Notes: generated by a model from the letters alone, not told the origin. DNA of 6,584 bases from Candidatus Nanoarchaeia archaeon (GCA_028711925.1 JAQTRH010000054.1:1-6584); one strand, 5' to 3'; shown: positions 1-5,630, counted from the stretch's first letter. Program-made: numbers and translations.

Positions 1-33
1 TATTAAACTTAAAACAATAGAATTTATGCCTTA

Positions 34-41
34 TATATAAA
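34..41 (-). promoter_or_regulatory. Possible TATA box for a gene beyond the left edge
   Basis: On the minus strand this reads TTTATATA, the same octamer seen at the better supported promoters in this window. It lies after the ftsZ stop and U-rich end and would start transcription near position 11, heading off the left edge. The gene it would serve is not visible, and A/T-rich spacer can give this octamer by chance. Confidence 0.3.
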
Positions 42-50
42 GTTTTGTGA

Positions 51-73
51 AAATAAACAAAAATAATAAAAAA
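51..73 (-). terminator. U-rich terminator of ftsZ
   Basis: Directly after the ftsZ stop codon the minus strand reads T6, then ATTA, then T5, then further T-rich sequence. No GC-rich hairpin precedes it. Archaeal RNA polymerase terminates at such U-tracts, helped by the FttA nuclease, whose gene is in this same window. Confidence 0.5.
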
Positions 74-1138
74 TTATCTTAGGATATCTATCGCAAGCTC
101 ATCATTAAATCCTGAACGCTGAACCCTTTTTTCAGATTCCTTTCCCATTATCCAGGGTGAGTGCACTCCTGTCATTATTGTCATCACAGTAAGCTTTCCT
201 TTCATATTATCATCAATCCTTGCTCCCCAAATAACATTTGCGTCCTGGTCCATTGATTCTGTTACTAGCTCACCTACCCTGTTTACTTCATCTAAAGTTA
301 GGTCATTGCCTCCAGATATATGGATTAATGCTCCTGTTGCGCCTTCATAGCTTATATCAAGCAAAGGATTAGCTAAAGCGCCCCTTACTGCCTCATCAAC
401 CCTGTTTGCTGTGTCAGAAGCTCCTACTCCTATTGCAGCAACTCCTCCATTATTCATTATTGCCTTTACATCTGCATAGTCAAGGTTAACAAGTGAAGGA
501 ACAGCTATTGTCTCTACAATACCTTTTATCATGGTGGATATCAGTTCGTTTGCAACTGCAAATGCCTGCTGAACAGGAAGGTTTCCTGCTATGTTTACAA
601 GCCTGTTATTATCAATAACAATCACTGTGTCTGCATGCTGCCTTAGCTGCTGCAATCCAAACTCTGCCTTATCAACCCTTGCGCGCTCTATATTGAATGG
701 CATTGTAACTGTTCCAATTACAATTGCTCCGCACTCTTTTGCAACCTTTGCTATTGTTGGAGCGGATCCTGTTCCTGTTCCTCCTCCCATTCCTGCGCAT
801 ACAAATATCATATCAACGTCTTTTAAGGAGTCTTTTATCTCATTAATTGATTCATTTGCTGACTCTGCACCTTTTTGCGGAAATCCCCCGCATCCTAATC
901 CACGCGTAACATTTCTTCCTAAAAGTATCTTTTGGTCTGCTTCAGTAATATCAAGATGCTGCTGGTCGGTGTTTGCAGCTATAATCTCAGCGCCTTTTAT
1001 GCCTTTCCTGTAAAGCCAAGACACCATGTTATTTCCTGCGCCTCCTGCTCCAAAAACCTTTATGTTGGCTTGCCCTACTACCTGTCCGCTTAAAGTTTGT
1101 TCAGAATTCTTCAAAGCATTTTCAACAATAAAATCCAT
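74..1138 (-). CDS. ftsZ: Cell-division GTPase FtsZ (archaeal FtsZ1-like)
   Basis: A tubulin-family GTPase that polymerises at mid-cell and organises the division ring in FtsZ-using archaea. The nucleotide-binding T1 loop GAGGAGNN is at residues 30-37, the tubulin/FtsZ signature GGGTGTG at 118-124, and the T7 synergy loop NLDYADVKAIM at 218-228 with Asn218, Asp220 and Asp223, so GTP hydrolysis upon polymerisation should be intact. The N-terminal MDFIVENAL and the middle of the protein resemble archaeal FtsZ1 rather than FtsZ2, which is recognition from memory and not an alignment. The C-terminal tail is short and ends in LAIDILR, a likely contact for a membrane-anchor protein such as SepF (inference). 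At 354 residues the length is normal. The start is set by GGAGGT six bases upstream. The gene is monocistronic, divergent from the winged-helix gene, and followed by a U-rich terminator. Confidence 0.96.
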   Translation of the reverse strand: MDFIVENALKNSEQTLSGQVVGQANIKVFGAGGAGNNMVSWLYRKGIKGAEIIAANTDQQHLDITEADQKILLGRNVTRGLGCGGFPQKGAESANESINEIKDSLKDVDMIFVCAGMGGGTGTGSAPTIAKVAKECGAIVIGTVTMPFNIERARVDKAEFGLQQLRQHADTVIVIDNNRLVNIAGNLPVQQAFAVANELISTMIKGIVETIAVPSLVNLDYADVKAIMNNGGVAAIGVGASDTANRVDEAVRGALANPLLDISYEGATGALIHISGGNDLTLDEVNRVGELVTESMDQDANVIWGARIDDNMKGKLTVMTIMTGVHSPWIMGKESEKRVQRSGFNDELAIDILR

Positions 1139-1144
1139 CTTTTT

Positions 1145-1150
1145 ACCTCC
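1145..1150 (-). promoter_or_regulatory. Shine-Dalgarno site of ftsZ
   Basis: GGAGGT on the minus strand, six bases before the ftsZ ATG. It is the strongest ribosome-binding site in the window and supports the chosen start. Confidence 0.85.
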
Positions 1151-1196
1151 TTTTAATATCCAAAATTGTATACTGATATATCATAAACTCATCTTA

Positions 1197-1204
1197 TATA
1201 TAAA
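1197..1204 (-). promoter_or_regulatory. ftsZ TATA box
   Basis: TTTATATA on the minus strand, preceded by the purine-rich GAAATA as a possible BRE. Transcription would start about 25 bases downstream, near 1175, giving a leader of roughly 35 bases that carries the GGAGGT site. It is the best TATA match upstream of ftsZ. Confidence 0.55.
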
Positions 1205-1225
1205 TATTTCGTTTTTGTATATTCT

Positions 1226-1236
1226 TCTCGTCGAGA
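1226..1236. promoter_or_regulatory. Palindrome in the ftsZ divergent spacer
   Basis: TCTCG-T-CGAGA is a perfect inverted repeat with a one-base centre. It stands out as GC-rich within very A/T-rich spacer and lies about 20 bp upstream of the ftsZ TATA box, where a DNA-binding dimer could act. An operator role is inference; an 11-bp palindrome can also arise by chance. Confidence 0.3.
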
Positions 1237-1292
1237 GATACTTAATCCATTTTAATTTAGTTTTATAATACATGATTATACAAAAAGCAAGA

Positions 1293-1300
1293 TTTATATA
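1293..1300 (+). promoter_or_regulatory. TATA box of the winged-helix gene
   Basis: TTTATATA preceded by AAGCAAGA, a plausible BRE. Start of transcription is expected near 1322, leaving about 12 bases of leader that contain the GGGGGTG ribosome-binding site at 1325-1331. The spacing agrees well with the ATG at 1335. Confidence 0.6.
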
Positions 1301-1324
1301 CTGGTATAATCTACTAAACTAACT

Positions 1325-1331
1325 GGGGGTG
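1325..1331 (+). promoter_or_regulatory. Shine-Dalgarno variant of the winged-helix gene
   Basis: GGGGGTG, one base away from the GGAGGTG expected to pair with the 16S 3' end. Five bases separate the G5 run from the ATG at 1335, which favours this start over the internal ATG at 1362. A related G5-TT motif precedes the signal peptidase gene. Confidence 0.6.
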
Positions 1332-1334
1332 TAG

Positions 1335-1745
1335 ATGGTAATACTTTTTGATAGATTTAACATGCCAGATAACATATTTGATGTTATATTCGCCACAAAG
1401 CAGCAAAAGATTGTTGCAGAGCTTTTAATTCAGCATATGAAAGAAAATGGCGGCGAAATAGGAAAATCAGAGATGTCTCTTTTTGCTACAAAGCTGCACG
1501 AGGGAAACCTCATAGCAGAGATAAATGAACCCCAATATAGGGGGAAAAAAGTTAAGCTTTCTTACAACAAAAGGCAGTTTTATGACAGAATTCTTACACC
1601 TATGAAAAGTATGGGATTAATTTATTATGATTTATACAAAAAAACATACAAGCTTTCAGAGTCATTTAATAAAGAAATTGTTAGAGTCGGGCTTTTGTGG
1701 CTTAAAGAGCTTAGAAAACCTCCTCTCAACATCAAAAAAAGTTAA
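1335..1745 (+). CDS. Small winged-helix-like protein, function unknown
   Basis: A soluble 136-residue protein that I do not recognise by name. Its pattern fits a winged helix-turn-helix: a helix at about residues 22-38 (KQQKIVAELLIQHM), a second at 43-54 (GKSEMSLFATKL), a candidate recognition helix at 77-93 (ending LTPMKSMGLI), and a tyrosine-rich hairpin at 95-107 that could be the wing. The roughly 20 residues between the second and third helices are longer than in a minimal HTH and rich in Lys and Arg. A final amphipathic helix (113-127) might dimerise. DNA binding is inferred from this pattern, not from a named family. It has its own TATA box and Shine-Dalgarno site, is divergent from ftsZ, and ends tail-to-tail with map, sharing TTAA. 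It is the only gene on the plus strand. Confidence 0.82.
   Translation: MVILFDRFNMPDNIFDVIFATKQQKIVAELLIQHMKENGGEIGKSEMSLFATKLHEGNLIAEINEPQYRGKKVKLSYNKRQFYDRILTPMKSMGLIYYDLYKKTYKLSESFNKEIVRVGLLWLKELRKPPLNIKKS
1734..1740 (-). terminator. U7 tract, likely map terminator
   Basis: The minus strand reads T7 one base after the map stop codon. On the plus strand the same bases encode the Lys codons at the end of the winged-helix gene, so the signal is embedded in a convergent coding end. Confidence 0.45.
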
Positions 1746-2650
1746 ATATTTTCTGTTAATACAGCTGCTTTTTTTCCTTCAACTAAAATTGTGTGTTCTG
1801 CCTGGCTAACGATTCCTTTTCCCCTTTCCGCTAAAGGAGGATATTCTGTTATCATTCCTATGTTTGCCAACTGCTTTAATGCAAAGTTAACTTTAAATGA
1901 TGGAAATTTTTTCTCAAGCCAGGATTTTGCAAAAGGAAGGCCATTGTATTTTTCTATCTCTTTTAATACTATCCTTGTAGTCATATCCCTTACTGGTTTT
2001 TTATTGGTTAGAGCAAAAACATTAGGGTTTGACGTCTCTATAACAATTCCCTCTCCGTTTGTTGCAAAGGGTTCAATTGCAAATACATCACCTTGTTTTA
2101 ATCTTGTTGAATCCTGATTGTCATAGTTGGGTATTGTCGGGCTTGTATGAACCTGAAATTTTCCAAGGCCGTGTCCGCTTAAATTACGTACAGGAGCAAA
2201 TCCATGCCCCATTATTGTTTCCTGTATAACCTTCCCAATCTCGCTGAGAGTCGTTCCTGGCTTTATTATTTTTATTGCATTATTTAAGGCATCTCTTGAT
2301 GCCTTTACAAGCTCTTGATTTTCTTTTGACAAATCAACAGTGCACGCATTATCTCCGATAAATCCATTTATATGAGCGCCCACATCAAGCTTGACTACTT
2401 GATTTTCTAGAACTGGATTATTGTTTTTTGTTGGACAAAAGTGAGCAGCAAGGTCATCCATAGAAAGTTGGGATGGAAATGCTATCTCTCCCCCTAGATT
2501 TATTATTTTTTTATCAACACTTTCTGCAATATCAAGAAGAAAAACATCTTTCTTTATCAGCTTTTTTCCGTATTCAAGGGCCTGAGACGCTATTTTGCAC
2601 GCTTTTCTTAGGTCATCAACATCCTCTTTGCTAAGCTCATTAATATTCAT
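1742..2650 (-). CDS. map: Type II methionine aminopeptidase
   Basis: A dinuclear metallopeptidase (clan MG, M24) in the cytosol that removes the initiator methionine from new proteins when the second residue is small. All five metal ligands are present: Asp89 (in KLDVG), Asp100 (IGDNA), His160 (SGHGLG), Glu193 (FAIEPF) and Glu285 (AEHTIL). The conserved histidines His70 (AAHFCP) and His168 (QVHTSP), which help bind substrate and nucleophile, are also there. The stretch from about 220 to 278 between the last ligands contains the helical insert that marks type II enzymes. The length of 302 residues is close to the usual archaeal size of about 295, without the eukaryotic N-terminal extension. 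No Shine-Dalgarno is seen; a TATA box centred about 25 bases before the ATG implies a leaderless mRNA. The stop overlaps that of the convergent winged-helix gene. Confidence 0.96.
   Translation of the reverse strand: MNINELSKEDVDDLRKACKIASQALEYGKKLIKKDVFLLDIAESVDKKIINLGGEIAFPSQLSMDDLAAHFCPTKNNNPVLENQVVKLDVGAHINGFIGDNACTVDLSKENQELVKASRDALNNAIKIIKPGTTLSEIGKVIQETIMGHGFAPVRNLSGHGLGKFQVHTSPTIPNYDNQDSTRLKQGDVFAIEPFATNGEGIVIETSNPNVFALTNKKPVRDMTTRIVLKEIEKYNGLPFAKSWLEKKFPSFKVNFALKQLANIGMITEYPPLAERGKGIVSQAEHTILVEGKKAAVLTENI
1769..1775 (+). terminator. U7 tract, possible terminator of the winged-helix gene
   Basis: T7 on the plus strand, 24 bases after the stop of the winged-helix gene, lying inside the map coding region (Lys codons on the other strand). 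With the U7 tract at 1734-1740 it would form a compact two-way stop between convergent genes. Poly-Lys codons make such runs by chance, so confidence is low. Confidence 0.35.
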
Positions 2651-2658
2651 TAAAATAA

Positions 2659-2670
2659 AACTTGCAAGTT
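2659..2670. promoter_or_regulatory. Palindrome in the map core promoter
   Basis: AACTTGCAAGTT is a perfect 12-bp inverted repeat. It sits between the map TATA box (2672-2679) and the expected transcription start at the ATG (2650), where a bound repressor would block initiation. No regulator for it can be named from this window. Confidence 0.4.
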
Positions 2671-2671
2671 T

Positions 2672-2679
2672 ATTATAAA
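2672..2679 (-). promoter_or_regulatory. map TATA box, leaderless start
   Basis: TTTATAAT on the minus strand, centred about 25 bases before the map ATG, so transcription should begin at or next to the A of the start codon. No purine-rich ribosome site lies in between. The box overlaps a T6 run (2677-2682) that could also terminate transcripts from the signal peptidase operon. Confidence 0.55.
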
Positions 2680-2689
2680 AAACTTTGCA

Positions 2690-2764
2690 TTAAGAAAGAG
2701 CGCCAGCTATTGTAATCAGCAAAATCATGAACACAACTATTAAATAAAATATTTTTTTTATCAT
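2690..2764 (-). CDS. Membrane microprotein downstream of the signal peptidase gene
   Basis: A 24-residue reading frame that starts one base after the signal peptidase stop codon (TAA-A-ATG), so it would be translated by coupling; no separate Shine-Dalgarno is seen. The product is MIKKIFYLIV followed by VFMILLITIAGALS: two lysines, then about 18 hydrophobic residues. That is one transmembrane helix with the N terminus inside by the positive-inside rule. The family is unknown. It could be a partner or regulator of the signal peptidase. Alternatively it could be a split-off C-terminal membrane anchor, since the peptidase ends without one and the two frames differ by a single-base shift. A chance hydrophobic frame in A/T-rich DNA cannot be excluded, because a T-rich strand often encodes Ile, Leu, Phe and Val. 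Confidence 0.42.
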   Translation of the reverse strand: MIKKIFYLIVVFMILLITIAGALS

Positions 2765-2765
2765 T

Positions 2766-3257
2766 TTAGTATATTATTGCTACAAGAATCCTTGTTATCT
2801 GGCTGAATCTTATTTTTCCTGGGTCCTGTGTTGGATTGTTATCTCCCTTTACAATGCAATACCACCCTCTTTCATCTTCTCCAATTTTTATAACCCTGTG
2901 AATTATTATTCCTTCTGCGTAATCTGATTTATAGGATATTATATCGCCAACGCTTATGTCTTCTTTGGATTTAGGAACAATCTGTATTGCATGTGATGTT
3001 TCATCAATAACTGGGTCCATTGAGTTAGTGTTTGTGAAGGAAGCCCATTCAGGGTCTTTTATTTCTATTACAACCCTGTTGCTGTAAACATTTATCTGGT
3101 CTTCTTTTATCCAGTCAGTTGGTGAATTCAATTCTGGGGCTGTTCTTAACTGTGATAAAGGCATCTCTAAATAACCAAACCCCGCATAAGTCTCATTGAC
3201 TATAATTCCCAACATAAATGCTATCATCAAGCTTATTATTTGCTTTTTTTCCAACAT
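2766..3257 (-). CDS. Sec11-type signal peptidase I-like protease (S26B)
   Basis: A membrane-anchored serine protease that should cleave signal peptides of exported proteins on the outer face of the membrane. A single transmembrane helix covers residues 7-20, with charged EKK before it (N terminus inside). The nucleophile is Ser79 in NSMDP (the SMxP box). His120 in IIHRV replaces the bacterial Lys, as in archaeal and ER enzymes, and the acidic residues are Asp139 (KGDNNP) and Asp145 (QDP). GDIISY at 104-109 is the usual box III-like segment. About 58 residues separate the membrane helix from Ser79; classical enzymes place the Ser close to the helix, so this spacer is unusual. It includes a predicted β-strand, NRVVIEI, at 60-66. 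There is no C-terminal membrane helix, but a hydrophobic microprotein frame follows at once. The start is supported by GGGGGTT nine bases (from G5) upstream. Confidence 0.88.
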   Translation of the reverse strand: MLEKKQIISLMIAFMLGIIVNETYAGFGYLEMPLSQLRTAPELNSPTDWIKEDQINVYSNRVVIEIKDPEWASFTNTNSMDPVIDETSHAIQIVPKSKEDISVGDIISYKSDYAEGIIIHRVIKIGEDERGWYCIVKGDNNPTQDPGKIRFSQITRILVAIIY

Positions 3258-3264
3258 TAAAAGT

Positions 3265-3271
3265 AACCCCC
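3265..3271 (-). promoter_or_regulatory. Shine-Dalgarno variant of the signal peptidase gene
   Basis: GGGGGTT on the minus strand; nine bases separate the G5 run from the ATG at 3257. It matches the G5 variant before the winged-helix gene and lies just after the predicted transcription start near 3277. Confidence 0.5.
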
Positions 3272-3296
3272 AATCTAACTAAGAAGTAGTAACAAT

Positions 3297-3334
3297 ACTA
3301 TATAAATCTTTCTATTTTTTAGTATTAAGGAGTA
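3297..3334 (-). promoter_or_regulatory. Signal peptidase promoter, copy A of a duplicated promoter
   Basis: The TATA box TTTATATA occupies 3299-3306 on the minus strand, preceded by AGAAAGA. The 17 bases 3297-3313 are identical to 3684-3700 ahead of the 97-residue gene. Seventeen bases above the TATA box lies the element TATTAAGGAGTA (3323-3334, plus-strand reading), a one-mismatch form of the palindrome found at the same place in copy B. A further form, AACTAAGAAGTA, lies at 3277-3288, at the expected transcription start. Confidence 0.6.
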
Positions 3335-3369
3335 GTAAATTTATTTTAAGAATTATAACCTGAAGTTTA

Positions 3370-3663
3370 TTAAAATTTTCTACAATCTCTTTTTTTATAA
3401 GGATTTGCTTCATCGCCCAGTCTTGGTGTTAAATAATATTTAAGAATTTTTCCTATAAAGTTTTTGTCTTGTTTTGCAGATATATAATCCTCCTCCAGGT
3501 ATAATTTCCTGTATGGATTTGCTTTATCACCAATTCTAGGAATGGAGTAATATTCCAAGAAATTTGATATAGTCTCTGTAAGGCTTTTTTTAACCTGTTT
3601 TTGAGGCATGTATAGATTTTTAATATAATAATCCTCTAATTTAAATTTTTTTTTCCTAAACAT
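3370..3663 (-). CDS. 97-residue protein with a duplicated PR(I/L)GDxANPYxK unit, unknown function
   Basis: I do not recognise this family. The protein is small, basic and soluble (N-terminal MFRKKKFK, no membrane segment or signal peptide). It consists of two tandem units. Residues 36-53 and 74-91 align without gaps at an offset of 38, with 12 of 18 identical: L-x-Y-Y-x-x-P-R-x-G-D-x-A-N-P-Y-x-K. An upstream piece is also repeated: LEDYYI at 9-14 and LEEDYI at 56-61, so the ancestral unit was about 40-47 residues. Strong conservation of Tyr, Pro, Arg, Gly, Asp and Asn suggests a binding or docking motif. The TATA box is centred about 25 bases before the ATG and no Shine-Dalgarno is visible, so translation is probably leaderless. 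Its promoter is nearly identical to that of the signal peptidase gene next to it, suggesting joint expression. The internal duplication argues for a real gene. Confidence 0.78.
   Translation of the reverse strand: MFRKKKFKLEDYYIKNLYMPQKQVKKSLTETISNFLEYYSIPRIGDKANPYRKLYLEEDYISAKQDKNFIGKILKYYLTPRLGDEANPYKKRDCRKF
3391..3444 (-). repeat. Protein-coding repeat, second copy
   Basis: This encodes residues 74-91 of the 97-residue protein (L-K-Y-Y ... PRLGDEANPYKK). It pairs with 3505-3558. The DNA copies have diverged at many silent positions while the protein is kept, which suggests an old duplication under selection. Confidence 0.7.
3505..3558 (-). repeat. Protein-coding repeat, first copy
   Basis: This encodes residues 36-53 of the 97-residue protein (L-E-Y-Y ... 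PRIGDKANPYRK), 12 of 18 residues identical to the second copy at 3391-3444. Confidence 0.7.
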
Positions 3664-3683
3664 TTTATAATATAATCATCTAG

Positions 3684-3721
3684 ACTATATAAATCTTTCT
3701 GTTTTTAGTTACTAAGAAGTA
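3684..3721 (-). promoter_or_regulatory. Promoter of the 97-residue gene, copy B of the duplicated promoter
   Basis: The TATA box TTTATATA is at 3686-3693 on the minus strand. The bases 3684-3700 are identical to 3297-3313 of copy A. The perfect palindrome TACT-AAGA-AGTA is at 3710-3721, the same 17-base distance above the TATA box as its counterpart in copy A. Transcription should begin near 3665, one or two bases before the ATG, making the mRNA essentially leaderless. Confidence 0.6.
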
Positions 3722-3734
3722 ATTAATAAATCTA

Positions 3735-5624
3735 TTACTTTAACCTTAAGGCTTCTAAATTTCTTGGAGCAGCTGTCTCTATGCGATTCATCTTATGCAA
3801 AGAGCTTGCCAAATCAAGACATCTTGAGCTTTCTCCATGATTAAGTATAACCTTTTTTGGTTTTGGGTCGCACCTGTAAACAAAATTAAGGAGTTCTTTC
3901 CTTCCGCTGTGGCCTGTAAAACCTTCGATAGTATGAATGTCAAGCTTTATCTGTGTTATCTCCTTTCCTCCATCAACTGACATTTCCCTTTCTCCCCTTT
4001 GTATGCGCCTTCCAAGAGAGCCTTCTCCCTGATAGCATACGAAAAGCATTGTGTTTTTTGGGTTGTCAGCAAGCTGCTTTAAGTATTGCACAGAAGGACC
4101 TCCAACCAGCATTCCTGATGTTGCAAGGATTATGCATGAACCGGTTTCTTCTATAACCTGTTTTCTTTCTTTTTGAGAGCCAATCCTTTTGAATATATCA
4201 GATAAAAATGGATTTTGGTCTTTGTGAAATATCTGCTTTCTTACTGCGCTGTTTAAAAACTCGGGATAAGCAGTATGTATTGCAGTTATATCCCATACAC
4301 TGCCGTCTATAAATACAGGAACCTTTTCAATGCTTCCAGTCCTTATAAGATTCTCGACGATAAGCAAAACTTCCTGCGCCCTTCCTGAACCTAAAACAGG
4401 AATTAAAACCTTGCCTTTTCTTTTTATTGTTTCTTTTATTATATTGGCTACTTCATCCTCACACTCCTTTCTTGACTGAAGAACATTATCTCTTCCGCCG
4501 TATGTGCTTTCCATCATCAATGTTTCAACTCTTGGAAATTTTGTTACTGCTGTATCAAGCAGTCTTGTTTTTCCGAATTTCATATCTCCAGTATAAACAA
4601 TATTATGAAGACCGTTTCCAATATGAAGATGAATCATGGATGAGCCTAAGATATGCCCTGCATTATACAATGTTATTCTTACATCTGGTGTTATATCACT
4701 AACCTCATTGTAGTCGAGGCAGATTGTATGCCTTACCATTTCTTTTATATCATCTATAGAAAATATAGGCTCTTTTGCATTTGAGCGCATTATCTTTACA
4801 TAGTCAATCAGCAAAAGTGCAGAAACATCCCTTGTTGGGGCAGTGCAGTAAACAGGTCCTCGGAATCCATACTTGTACAAATAAGGTATGAAGCCGCAGT
4901 GGTCAAGGTGTGAATGTGTTAATACAACAGCGTCAAGGTCGTTTATATTAAATTCAGGAGCCTCGAGAAAAGGATATCCTTCTCTTTCGCTTGCAACATC
5001 AACACCACAGTCAAGCAAAACTCTTGATTCAGGAGTCTGAAGAAGTATACATGACCTTCCGACCTGTCTTCCTCCGCCCAGGTAGCTTATTCTTATCCAT
5101 TCGTTCTTTTTCTCCCTTATCCAGCCATCGTAAATTCTGTGGCCTATCTTATCAAGGAATTTTCTTCTGTAATCAGAATTTTGGTAAAGAACTTCTCTTA
5201 TATTTTCAATAAGCTGAGACCTTATTGCGGGCTTTCTTCTTATCAATGGAACCCAAAGAGTTTTTTTTCTTATGTCTCTTAATATCTCTCCTTGTTTTCC
5301 TATTGCGATGCCTGGCTTTTCTGCTTCTATTATAACCCTTGAACGCTGTTTGTCAAATATTATTTTATCAACACCAGCTTCTTCTGGAATTGCTTTTTTT
5401 ATTATCTCTTCAGCGTCTTCTGAGTCAATTGTTATTGCAGGGTCGGGCCTTAGCTCAACCCTTTTTTTTATGTTATCGACTATATCTCTTATCATTCCAT
5501 TGTTGTTTAGGAAGAACTCCTTGTCTTTTGTGTAAAGGACAATGTTTGCTCCCTCAAAACATGCGTCGCTTATTTTACCCTCAGGAAGTTGGCTGAGAAT
5601 TTCTTTTATTATTGGATTATTCAT
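3735..5624 (-). CDS. fttA: KH-β-CASP transcription termination nuclease FttA (aCPSF1)
   Basis: The archaeal homologue of CPSF73: an endo/5'-exonuclease that cleaves nascent RNA at U-tracts and terminates transcription. From the ATG at 5624 it has 629 residues, normal for the family. N-terminal KH domains span about residues 1-140; the second has a GxxG loop (IGKQG, 108-112). The metallo-β-lactamase core has HSHLDH at 237-242 (His237, His239, Asp241, His242), with the further zinc ligands His324 (AGHILG) and Asp347 (YTGD). The β-CASP domain has motif A Glu372 (MESTYGG), GHSGR with His572 and NHGE with His596. The catalytic set is complete. The frame can be extended to a GTG at 5633, but that codon is part of the AAAGGTG ribosome site six bases before the ATG, so the ATG is preferred. 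It follows psmB by 32 bases. No strong U-tract follows its stop. Confidence 0.96.
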   Translation of the reverse strand: MNNPIIKEILSQLPEGKISDACFEGANIVLYTKDKEFFLNNNGMIRDIVDNIKKRVELRPDPAITIDSEDAEEIIKKAIPEEAGVDKIIFDKQRSRVIIEAEKPGIAIGKQGEILRDIRKKTLWVPLIRRKPAIRSQLIENIREVLYQNSDYRRKFLDKIGHRIYDGWIREKKNEWIRISYLGGGRQVGRSCILLQTPESRVLLDCGVDVASEREGYPFLEAPEFNINDLDAVVLTHSHLDHCGFIPYLYKYGFRGPVYCTAPTRDVSALLLIDYVKIMRSNAKEPIFSIDDIKEMVRHTICLDYNEVSDITPDVRITLYNAGHILGSSMIHLHIGNGLHNIVYTGDMKFGKTRLLDTAVTKFPRVETLMMESTYGGRDNVLQSRKECEDEVANIIKETIKRKGKVLIPVLGSGRAQEVLLIVENLIRTGSIEKVPVFIDGSVWDITAIHTAYPEFLNSAVRKQIFHKDQNPFLSDIFKRIGSQKERKQVIEETGSCIILATSGMLVGGPSVQYLKQLADNPKNTMLFVCYQGEGSLGRRIQRGEREMSVDGGKEITQIKLDIHTIEGFTGHSGRKELLNFVYRCDPKPKKVILNHGESSRCLDLASSLHKMNRIETAAPRNLEALRLK

Positions 5625-5630
5625 CAAATG

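Noticed and set aside
591..1013. A 140-codon plus-strand frame opposite ftsZ
   Set aside because: It is antisense to the well-supported ftsZ, and its product is a Ser/Ile/Pro-rich sequence without a recognisable domain or ribosome site.
1627..1809. A 60-codon plus-strand frame across the end of the winged-helix gene and map
   Set aside because: It overlaps two genes in other frames and has no start signal.
3370..3663. Treating the repeated coding units as a CRISPR-like or mobile repeat
   Set aside because: There are only two copies, they are degenerate at the DNA level, and the conservation is in the protein frame.
4427..5596. Several plus-strand frames of 70-90 codons opposite fttA
   Set aside because: They are shadows of fttA, rich in Leu and Ser, with no ribosome sites or promoters of their own.
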